NCBI GenBank assembly: GCA_013289795.1
Contig: JABCZH010000001.1
Coordinates: forward strand, 186,001-250,000
Direction: 5' to 3'
DNA: 64,000 bases
Origin: Acidobacteriota bacterium
GTDB taxonomy: Bacteria > Acidobacteriota > Terriglobia > Terriglobales > Acidobacteriaceae
Under the pieces are notes generated by a model. The model saw nothing but the letters and a program-made list of their open reading frames with translations, ran no database searches and had not been told where the DNA came from. Shown here one piece after another: positions 41,295 through 48,800 of the stretch (its first letter is position 1; the number at the start of each line of letters is the position of its first letter). The translations under genes and the position numbers were made by a program.

Positions 41295-43869
41295 CCGTCT
41301 CTCCGTCGAGATACATCGTGACCGCTCCGTCAAGGTCCGTGCGATAGGTCTGGATGTGTGACTCAGCCAGCCGTTCAAGCACTTCGTGCCGCGGGTGTCC
41401 GTACACGTTGCGCGCGCCCACCGAAATCACCGCAAAGCGGGGATGCACGGCGGCCAACAGTTCCGGGATGGTAGAAGTTGCGCTGCCGTGATGCCCCACC
41501 TTGAGCAGGTCAGCCTGCGGCTGCTGTTGCGCAATTCGCCTTTCGCTCTCTTTCTCGGCGTCACCCTCCAGTAAAGCCGCAGTGTGACCGTACTGCACAC
41601 TCATTACCAAAGAATCGTCGTTTCGTTTCCGCGCAGAACCTTCCGCGTCCGCTGCCGGAGCGAGGACCCTGAAGTAAAGCTGGTCTGCGGTGAAGTTGTC
41701 TCCCGCCTTGAGCGGCGCAATGGCAACTTTGAGTTCTTTCGCCTCCCGCAGTAGACCATCCAATTCCGCGCTGGGCGGATTGGCGCTCATCCATAGCTCG
41801 CGCGGACGGAAGTTCGCCAAAACCGCCTTCATTCCACCAATGTGATCCGCGTGGGCATGCGTGATGGCCACTGCATCCAGATGGCTGACTCCTCGGGACC
41901 ACAGATACGGCGACACTACATCTTCGCCAATGTCGAGTTCGGAGCGCATCCACTGCGGGATTCCACCGGCATCCACCAGCAAGGTGTGGCCGTCGGGCGC
42001 AACCAGCAGAATCGAATCTCCTTGCCCCACATCGATGGTGGTTACCTCAAGCGCACCTCGCCTCATCTGGAGCCGCGGCGGAACTGCGCAGATCCAGACA
42101 GCAGTAGCGGCCAGAACGGCTAGTCCTGTTGCCGCTAACCGCCAGCGTTTGCGCGCCAGCACCATGGCCAGCACTAAGGCCCCGAGCCCAACCAGAGTCA
42201 GCCACAGCGCGGGAGTGGCAACGCGAGTGTCGGAGATCCGCAGACGCCCGATCCAGTGAACTGACCCGGCCATCGCTTGCAACGACCAACCTGCGATCAG
42301 CACCGGCAACTTGGCGATGTGCAGCGAAGCATAGCTGCTCCCGAGGGCTGCGAGGCAAGCGATCAGAGCAATCTCGGTCAAGGGCACCGCCAGCATGCTC
42401 GCAGGCAGAGAAACGATGGTCGCGCGATGGAAGTCGTAGGCCATGGGCAGCGTGAACCCCAGTTGAAGCACCAGGGAAATCACCAGAAACTCAGCACCCA
42501 GCAGCATGATGCGAGCAGTAATGGCAAGCAGAGGCAACGCAACCCGTGGTCCTAAAAAACGTTGCAGCCGCCCAGCAACCATCCGCAGATCGAGCCGCAA
42601 TTGGACCAGCGCAGGCGGAAGCGCAAAGTCGTAGCCGATAGAATCCAGATTCTTCACCGCAGATGAAACCGGCTGGGTGGTTCGCTCCAGGATCGGTGTT
42701 CCGATGGCGGTGATGATCAGCACGCACAAGAAACTGAGTTGGAAACTGGCGCCAAAGAGCGCTTCTGGATCGATCAACAGGAGGATGAGAGCAGCGATTC
42801 CGATGGCGTTGAGGACAGATTTTCTGCGGTACAGCAGCCTCGAGCACAGATAGAGGGCGAGCATCAGGGTGGCCCGCCAGACCGGCGCGCCCACACCGGT
42901 CAAGACTGCATAGCCGACGGTAAGGAAAACAACGATTGCCGCGGAGGCGAAATCGCTTACCCGCAAACGTCGCAGCAGCCAGAATGTGACCAACGCCAGG
43001 ATGCTTACCTTCAATCCCGAAATTACCAGCACGTGGTAGGTGCCCGTACGCTGAAAATCGGTGAGCAGGTCCCGTCCGACGAAAGCATTCTCGCCAATGA
43101 GCATGGCGTCAGCCAGCGCGGCTTCCTTTTCCGGCCAGAGAAGATGAATCCTTTGCATCACGTCGTGACGGGCGCGGGTTCGCCAGAGTTCGAAACGGTT
43201 GCCGGCAAATCCCGGAAGCATTTCCACTTCTGCTGTTTTCGCAGACGCCAGCACTGCGATTCCGTTTTCAGCCAGGTAGCCCGCGTAGTCAAAAGCGCCC
43301 GGGTTGCGGAAATTGTGGGGCCGATAAAGTTTGGTGGTAAAGCGAATCCTCTCCCCGTAGCGAAAGTCGTGTGCCGGAGTGACCGCCGCCGCGTCGCTGG
43401 CCGCTTTGCTGTAGAAGCTCGCGCGAATCCCGAGGTTGAGGTTCAGCATTCGCCCGTCGGTCGCGATTTGCTCGGCTTCCAAATCCAACTTTTGCTGAAG
43501 GTCGCCAGCGCCTTCACGCAAGAGACTTCCTTCCCGGATCACATGCGCGGTAACTACTACGTCCTGCCCATCGAACTGTGAAGCGTCTGTAATTCCATCA
43601 CTCGCAGAGCCACGTACTTGAAGCGTGAGGGCCCCAAAAACAAGGAGTGAGGACAAGGCTAGAGCGATGCCAACCCGGGCGCGCCGGCGACAGTAATACG
43701 CCGCCGAAAAGCCGAATACCAGTCCGGCAATGAGCCACCACAACGGAGGACGCCAGGCGTAATGGCCCACAAATACCCCCCCGGCAAAGACCAACGTCGC
43801 CCACAGCATCGGCTGTCGCGTGGCTGGTCTTGGCACACCAAGAGCATGCGTGTTGGGAGGAGAACTCAT
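41269..43869 (-). CDS. comEC: DNA internalisation competence protein ComEC/Rec2
   Basis: 866 residues. The N-terminal DUF4131 region (VDVVVTAHVIREGSLL type segment) lies between two hydrophobic runs, then the competence domain with LADAMLIGENAFVGRDLLTDFQRTGTYHVLVISGLKVSILALVTFWLL and many helices, and last a metallo-beta-lactamase-like domain with STIDVGQGDSILLVAPDG, the zinc site THAHADHIGGM, and KVGHHGSATSTIPELLA. It forms the DNA channel for uptake. No other competence gene is in the window. Confidence 0.95.
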   Translation of the reverse strand: MSSPPNTHALGVPRPATRQPMLWATLVFAGGVFVGHYAWRPPLWWLIAGLVFGFSAAYYCRRRARVGIALALSSLLVFGALTLQVRGSASDGITDASQFDGQDVVVTAHVIREGSLLREGAGDLQQKLDLEAEQIATDGRMLNLNLGIRASFYSKAASDAAAVTPAHDFRYGERIRFTTKLYRPHNFRNPGAFDYAGYLAENGIAVLASAKTAEVEMLPGFAGNRFELWRTRARHDVMQRIHLLWPEKEAALADAMLIGENAFVGRDLLTDFQRTGTYHVLVISGLKVSILALVTFWLLRRLRVSDFASAAIVVFLTVGYAVLTGVGAPVWRATLMLALYLCSRLLYRRKSVLNAIGIAALILLLIDPEALFGASFQLSFLCVLIITAIGTPILERTTQPVSSAVKNLDSIGYDFALPPALVQLRLDLRMVAGRLQRFLGPRVALPLLAITARIMLLGAEFLVISLVLQLGFTLPMAYDFHRATIVSLPASMLAVPLTEIALIACLAALGSSYASLHIAKLPVLIAGWSLQAMAGSVHWIGRLRISDTRVATPALWLTLVGLGALVLAMVLARKRWRLAATGLAVLAATAVWICAVPPRLQMRRGALEVTTIDVGQGDSILLVAPDGHTLLVDAGGIPQWMRSELDIGEDVVSPYLWSRGVSHLDAVAITHAHADHIGGMKAVLANFRPRELWMSANPPSAELDGLLREAKELKVAIAPLKAGDNFTADQLYFRVLAPAADAEGSARKRNDDSLVMSVQYGHTAALLEGDAEKESERRIAQQQPQADLLKVGHHGSATSTIPELLAAVHPRFAVISVGARNVYGHPRHEVLERLAESHIQTYRTDLDGAVTMYLDGETVTPRQPDR

Positions 43870-43887
43870 GGGACGCCGAGCGGCGAG

Positions 43888-45177
43888 CTAGCGAACCAGA
43901 TGAAACACACTCTCCACGTGATAGGTCTGGGGGAAAAGGTCCACCACGTGGGCTTGCTGAATGCGATATCCAGCGCCGAGCAGACCCGCCAGGTCACGAC
44001 TCAACGTCGCCGGATCACAGGAAACATAAACCATGCGCCCTGCTCCCAGACCTGCCAGCCTGCGGACCACCGTTTCCCCCAGCCCACTGCGCGGCGGATC
44101 AACTACGACGAAATTGGGCCGCAACTTATCCGCCACACCTTCCAGGAACTGCTCCGTGGTTTTGGGAACAGCTCTCACGTTGGATGGTGAATTGTGCGCC
44201 AGGTCGGTGCGTGCTGTCGGTGACGACTCAACTGCGATTACCTGTGCAAAAGTGCGGGACACGACAGTGGAGAACAGTCCCGCTCCGGCATAAAGATCTA
44301 GCGCCACGTCTCCGGATTGCCCCTCCGTGACCGTTTCTACCAATTCGTCCACCAGGTGGCGATTGACCTGAAAAAAGCTCCCATGGCTGACGCGGTAAGA
44401 GGCACGCTGCGTCTTGTAAGCGAAGCTGCCAGCTCCCAGGGCCACGATCTGTTCCGATTCGGAACCATGGCCTGGACTCTTTCTCAGTATCGAGATTCCA
44501 GCGGCCTCGGGCAGAACGGACCTCATTTCCTCCCCAACTTGGATTGCCGCTTGGCGGCGAATATCCGCGACGTGCAGTTGCAGCAGAAGTTCAGAGTCAT
44601 CAGCATTGGCGAAGAACTCGATTTCCTGAATCCCTGGCCCGATCCTGCCCGCTCGACCCAGCAGCCAGACGGCGGCCAAAACGCGGTTGATCAGCGGCGA
44701 ACTGATAGGGCATTGCTCGACCGGCAACACTTCGTGCGAGTTGAATTTGTAGTAGCCGAGCGCAAACTGAGGCTCGGTCCTGACTTGTAGCCGGGCTCGA
44801 TTCCGGTAGTTCCACTCCGGCGAAGGATGAACGATCAGGTCCGTGTCCAATTCGATCTTGGCGATGCGACGAAGGTTTTCTTTCAGAATTGTGGCTTTGA
44901 TCTCCAGTTGATGTGCGTAGGCCGTGTGCTGATAATGGCAGCCTCCACATTCGCCGAAGTATGGACATTTCGCAGCGATGCGCAGGGGAGAAGCTTGAAG
45001 GATGTTCTCGGCGCGGGCGCGGGCAAAGCCACGCTTCTGTTCCAAAAGCGAGGCTTCGACAGTCTCGCCTTCGAGCACAAACGGCAGAAAGACCGCCTTG
45101 TTTCGGCCCTGTTCGTCGGCGGGCAGGCGCGCCAGTCCGTCCCCGCCATACACGAGTTTTTCGATGGTGAGCTGCAA
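43888..45177 (-). CDS. rlmD: 23S rRNA (uracil-5-)-methyltransferase (RlmD/TrmA family)
   Basis: 429 residues. A TRAM domain comes first (TIEKLVYGGDGLARL), then the iron-sulphur cysteines in KCPYFGECGGCHYQH, VLPVEQCPISSPLINRVL, the SFFQVNRHLVDELVETV segment, the SAM site DLYAGAGLFSTVVSRTF, DPPRSGLGETVVRRL, and the catalytic SCDPATLSRDLAGLL. The closest match is RlmD/RumA (U1939), but RlmC or TrmA activity cannot be excluded. Start codon TTG; a stop lies two codons further upstream, so there is no longer choice. Confidence 0.9.
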   Translation of the reverse strand: MQLTIEKLVYGGDGLARLPADEQGRNKAVFLPFVLEGETVEASLLEQKRGFARARAENILQASPLRIAAKCPYFGECGGCHYQHTAYAHQLEIKATILKENLRRIAKIELDTDLIVHPSPEWNYRNRARLQVRTEPQFALGYYKFNSHEVLPVEQCPISSPLINRVLAAVWLLGRAGRIGPGIQEIEFFANADDSELLLQLHVADIRRQAAIQVGEEMRSVLPEAAGISILRKSPGHGSESEQIVALGAGSFAYKTQRASYRVSHGSFFQVNRHLVDELVETVTEGQSGDVALDLYAGAGLFSTVVSRTFAQVIAVESSPTARTDLAHNSPSNVRAVPKTTEQFLEGVADKLRPNFVVVDPPRSGLGETVVRRLAGLGAGRMVYVSCDPATLSRDLAGLLGAGYRIQQAHVVDLFPQTYHVESVFHLVR

Positions 45178-45189
45178 GCGAGCCTAAGT

Positions 45190-45888
45190 CTACATGTAGA
45201 ACAAACTCAACCGTGGCACGCCATATTTCTCCATCAGGCGTTTGTGGACGAACTGCTTTTGCAACTGCTCGATCTGCGAGCCCGGCATCTTGCTGCGGTA
45301 AGGAGCCAATTCGCGATCAGCCTCCGCCCGCACTGCGACAATCTGGTCATCGGGCGTTGCCGCCAGTAGCACCGCGAACAATTTTTCTTCGGCTACTGTG
45401 AGCCGTCGCTCCAGGTCTTCCAGGCGCGGCTTGCCTTCCCCGGAATCCATCTCATCGGCCATTCCGCGTAACGCGTTCGCTGTTTCCCTGGCCACCACCT
45501 GTCCGGAAACTGCTGTGCTCCCCGGCAGGTTGGCTCCCTCCAGCAACTCGGCATTGCGGCGGACAAACGCGGCGACTTCAGCGTGACCAAAGCCGCTCCG
45601 CCGCTCGGATTTCGCGGTTCCAACCGCGGCTTCCTTGATATCCTCTGCGGCCACCAGCACGGCTTGCGCACAATAGGCAAGGCTGTTGATCTTCTGCGAC
45701 TTCGAAGGCCGCTGGGCATACTTGTCGAAGGCCGCATCGATGCCGCGCAACACCGCTTCCAGCGGGATGCCGGCATCTTTCCAGGTCTCAATCAACGCCC
45801 AGTCGAGCGTCGACAACAACAGGCCGCTCCCGCGCCGCCGCTGAAAGTGCTCTTCAATTTCGGTAAAGTAGTTGAAGTAGTTTTCCAC
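45190..45888 (-). CDS. Helical protein of unknown function
   Basis: 232 residues, GTG start. No family is recognised. It is highly helical: STLDWALIETWKDAGIPLEAVLRGIDAAFDKYAQRPSKSQKINSLAYCAQAV, then RLEDLERRLTVAEEKLFAVLLAATPDDQIVAVRAEADREL and QIEQLQKQFVHKRLMEKYGVPRLSLFYM. The first part has the look of a DNA- or protein-binding helical bundle. It lies between coaX and rlmD on the same strand, with gaps of six and twelve bases, so all three are likely co-transcribed. Confidence 0.75.
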   Translation of the reverse strand: MENYFNYFTEIEEHFQRRRGSGLLLSTLDWALIETWKDAGIPLEAVLRGIDAAFDKYAQRPSKSQKINSLAYCAQAVLVAAEDIKEAAVGTAKSERRSGFGHAEVAAFVRRNAELLEGANLPGSTAVSGQVVARETANALRGMADEMDSGEGKPRLEDLERRLTVAEEKLFAVLLAATPDDQIVAVRAEADRELAPYRSKMPGSQIEQLQKQFVHKRLMEKYGVPRLSLFYM

Positions 45889-45894
45889 GACAAC

Positions 45895-46773
45895 CTAGCG
45901 GTCCCTGCTTCCGGAAGAAGCTCGGGGCGACCGCCTCGCGGAGTTCTCGATCACAGCTGTGGAGGCCACGTTGCGTTCCCAGATGATGCGCAATCCCTCG
46001 AGTGTCAGGAAGTCATCCACCTGCTCAATGTACTTTGAGCCCTTACCAATCAATGACGCCAGGCCGCCGGTCGCAACCACTTTTGTTTCCTTGCCCAGTT
46101 CCGCCAGCAACCGCTCCAGGATGCCATCCACCAGACCCAAATATCCGTAATACAGTCCCGATTGCAGACTGGCAACAGTGTTGGTGCCAATGATGCGCGC
46201 CGGCTTGCGAATGTCCACACGCGGCAGACGCGCGGTGCGTCCGAATAGAGCGTCAGCGGAAATCCCGATCCCCGGGCAAATCACCCCGCCTTGATATTCT
46301 CCCTTGGCAGTCACGCAGTCGAAGGTAGTCGCGGTGCCGAAGTCGACTGCGATCACCGGCCCGCCATACTTTTCGAATGCTGCCACCGAGTTCACAATGC
46401 GGTCGGCGCCGACTTCGGCTGGATTTTCGTAGAGCACCGGCATTCCGGTCTTCACGCCCGGCCCAATGAACAGCGGCTTGGTGTTGAAGTAGCTCTCGCA
46501 CATCTGGCGCAGCGTGGAGTCGAGCGGCGGCACCACCGAAGAAATCACGATGCCATGGATTTCCTTCACCTCAAGATTGTCCATGGCAAACAGATTGCGG
46601 AAGAGTACGCCATACTCGTCCACGGTTTGGGTCGCAATAGTGGCCACCCGCCAGTTCGCTACGAGGTGTTCGTAGCCGGACGTGGCGCCGCCCTTCACCG
46701 GAGCCACCTTGGCAGCTCTCGTGAAGACGCCCAGGACCGTATTCGTGTTGCCGACATCAAGGACCAGAAGCAT
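45895..46773 (-). CDS. coaX: Type III pantothenate kinase
   Basis: 292 residues, at the long end of the family. LLVLDVGNTNTVLGVF opens the ASKHA fold, VIAVDFGTATTFDCV and VICPGIGISADALFGRTARLPRVD follow, and the GTNTVASLQSGLYYGYLGLVDGIL segment is typical. The enzyme phosphorylates pantothenate without feedback by CoA. A basic Ser/Arg-rich tail (SARRSPRASSGSRDR) extends past the fold. It overlaps the end of birA by 17 bases; birA and coaX are usual partners. Confidence 0.96.
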   Translation of the reverse strand: MLLVLDVGNTNTVLGVFTRAAKVAPVKGGATSGYEHLVANWRVATIATQTVDEYGVLFRNLFAMDNLEVKEIHGIVISSVVPPLDSTLRQMCESYFNTKPLFIGPGVKTGMPVLYENPAEVGADRIVNSVAAFEKYGGPVIAVDFGTATTFDCVTAKGEYQGGVICPGIGISADALFGRTARLPRVDIRKPARIIGTNTVASLQSGLYYGYLGLVDGILERLLAELGKETKVVATGGLASLIGKGSKYIEQVDDFLTLEGLRIIWERNVASTAVIENSARRSPRASSGSRDR

Positions 46774-47764
46774 AGGCGTTACAGTTTCTGACCGTCCCGC
46801 TCAGCACAGTGCGAAGCCCTGCTGCGGTTCGCACTTGCAGAAATCCCCGCGAATCTAACCCTTCAGTGATGCCTTCAAAACCGCCATTCTCGTCAACCGT
46901 GACACGGACGCCCTGAAGCGAAGACGACCGCTCCGAGAATCGCCGCAGTATCGACTCGCGCGCGTTTGCATTCTCTACCACTTCACGGTATTCCCGGTCG
47001 AGTGATTTTAGCAAAGCGGCGCACAGATCCACTCGCGACCACTCGCTTCCCGTCGCCAGCCGCAAAGATGTCGCCAGGCCCTGCAACTCGGGAGGAAAAG
47101 TTGCCTGGTTGACGTTAATCCCGATTCCCACTACTACGTGCCGGACGCGCGTCACTTCGGCGTTCATCTCGGTGAGAATGCCGCAGAACTTCTTGTTTTC
47201 GATCAGAAGATCGTTGGGCCACTTCAAGTCAACCTTGACACGAGGATCGACGTCCTCAATCGCAGCCTGGACCGCCAAGCCAGCGGCCAGCGACAGAACC
47301 AACACTTCCGAAGGTGGCAGCGCAGGCCGCAGCACCACCGAACAGTAGATCCCCACCGACCGGGCGGACTGCCATACATGGTCGCCGCGTCCACGTCCTG
47401 CGGTCTGTTGCTCGGCAAGAAATACGCTCCCTTCGGGAGCCCCAGTGCTGGCGGCGTCCATGGCGAGGTGGTTGGTCGAACCGGTCTTGTAATAGTGATG
47501 GATGTTCTTGCCGAAAATGGTTCCGTGCAGCAACGGCGCGAGGAAGTCGGGCAGCAGAAGGTCGGGCATGGACTTCAGGCTGTACCCCGTTGCCGGATGC
47601 CCGCCGATGTTGACGCCCAATTCGCGCAACTGCTGCACCAGTCGCCATACTTCCGAGCGGCCGATGCCGATCTCAGATGCGATCTTGGTCCCACTCACCA
47701 CCACGGTCGCGTGATCCGCCAGCAGTCGGACGACGCGGCCCAGCCGGGCATCGGTTTGCGGCAA
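46757..47764 (-). CDS. birA: Bifunctional biotin operon repressor / biotin-[acetyl-CoA carboxylase] ligase
   Basis: 335 residues, TTG start. A winged-helix domain lies at residues 5-62 (VVRLLADHATVVVSGTKIASEIGIGRSEVWRLVQQLRELGVNI), so it can act as a repressor; the ligase domain follows with AEQQTAGRGRGDHVWQS (biotinyl-AMP loop; the usual final GR is GD), KWPNDLLIENKKFCGILTEM, and the C-terminal SH3-like domain GVRVTVDENGGFEGITEGLDSRG. No biotin biosynthesis gene is nearby, so its operator is not in this window. It overlaps coaX. Confidence 0.94.
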   Translation of the reverse strand: MPQTDARLGRVVRLLADHATVVVSGTKIASEIGIGRSEVWRLVQQLRELGVNIGGHPATGYSLKSMPDLLLPDFLAPLLHGTIFGKNIHHYYKTGSTNHLAMDAASTGAPEGSVFLAEQQTAGRGRGDHVWQSARSVGIYCSVVLRPALPPSEVLVLSLAAGLAVQAAIEDVDPRVKVDLKWPNDLLIENKKFCGILTEMNAEVTRVRHVVVGIGINVNQATFPPELQGLATSLRLATGSEWSRVDLCAALLKSLDREYREVVENANARESILRRFSERSSSLQGVRVTVDENGGFEGITEGLDSRGFLQVRTAAGLRTVLSGTVRNCNAYASGP

Positions 47765-47877
47765 GGGCTTCTTGGGGGATGCGGACGGTTTGGGTCTCGC
47801 AGTGCGGATTGTGGTCGATTGCTTGATGGAAGAATTATGAGCGTAGGGGCCGAAAACGACAAATGCCGCTTGCAGAA

Positions 47878-48756
47878 CTACACCGGGCCCACGCGCAGGC
47901 TCATGTCCACTGCCGGGGCCGAGTGCGTGAGTGCGCCCACGGAGATGAAATTCACTCCGGTCTCCGCATAGGCCCGGACATTCTCCAGCGTGATGCCGCC
48001 CGAAACCTCCAGCGGAATATGACGGCTGGCCTGCGAACTCCGCTCCACGGCGCGCTTCACCGTTTCCACCGGCATATTGTCGAGCAGAATAGCCTCAGCT
48101 CCGTGTTTCAAGGCTTCATCCAGTTCGTCTAATGAGCGCACTTCGATCTCGATTACTTGCTCGCCACGCCGGTTCTGGTGCGCTCGCTCCAATGCCGGAC
48201 CGACCCCGCCGGCGAGCGCGATGTGGTTGTTCTTGATCAGCACGCCGTCCGACAAATCCAGGCGGTGGTTGTGTCCGCCGCCGCACCGCACCGCATATTT
48301 GTCCAGCGTTCGCAGTCCGGGCACGGTTTTTCGGGTATCCAGAATTCGAGCGTGAGCGCCGGAAATCGCGTCCACGAATTTGCGTGTGAGTGTGGCGATG
48401 CCGCTCAACCTTTGCATGAAATTCAAAATCACGCGCTCGCAGGAAAGCACCACACGAGCATTGTGCCGGATCACGGCAACCGACTGGCCTTTGTGCAAAC
48501 GAATTCCGTCGAAAATCTCCGGATGCGTGGTGACCTCGTAATGCGAGGTGACGGCGCCGTCCAGTTCTGCGTAAACGTCGAGAATGCGGGCCACGCAGCC
48601 GATGCCGGCCAGAATGCAATCCTGCTTGGCGAGGATCGTGCCCGTGGCGCGCTGACTGGCGTCGACACAGGCGTAGCTGGTCGCGTCTCGCGTCGCCCGG
48701 TCTTCCTGCAGCGCGTTCTCGATGATGGCGGTAGTGCGTCGGCTATTCCAGTCCAT
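47878..48756 (-). CDS. nadC: Nicotinate-nucleotide pyrophosphorylase (carboxylating)
   Basis: 292 residues. Key segments are ENALQEDRATRDATSYACVDAS, ILNFMQRLSGIATLTRKFV, ILDTRKTVPGLRTLDKYAVRCGGGHNHRLDLSDGVLIKNNHIAL, IEIEVRSLDELDEALKHGAEAILLDNM and LEVSGGITLENVRAYAETGVNFISVGALTHSAPAVDMSLR. It turns quinolinate and PRPP into nicotinate mononucleotide. The birA frame begins 113 bases further on; that gap holds an open frame without an ATG or GTG. Confidence 0.97.
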   Translation of the reverse strand: MDWNSRRTTAIIENALQEDRATRDATSYACVDASQRATGTILAKQDCILAGIGCVARILDVYAELDGAVTSHYEVTTHPEIFDGIRLHKGQSVAVIRHNARVVLSCERVILNFMQRLSGIATLTRKFVDAISGAHARILDTRKTVPGLRTLDKYAVRCGGGHNHRLDLSDGVLIKNNHIALAGGVGPALERAHQNRRGEQVIEIEVRSLDELDEALKHGAEAILLDNMPVETVKRAVERSSQASRHIPLEVSGGITLENVRAYAETGVNFISVGALTHSAPAVDMSLRVGPV

Positions 48757-48761
48757 AAATT

Positions 48762-48787
48762 CAGTCGTTGGCCGTTAGTCGTTGGCT
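48762..48787. repeat. Tandem-word repeat, family E (GTCGTTGG)
   Basis: CAGTCGTTGGC and TTAGTCGTTGGC are repeated in tandem right in front of nadC. The same word, reversed, occurs in the 5' part of folC (3487-3543) and a single copy follows the deoxynucleoside kinase at about 20941. No second arm is seen here. Confidence 0.55.
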
Positions 48788-48800
48788 TGGGCTGTGTGGA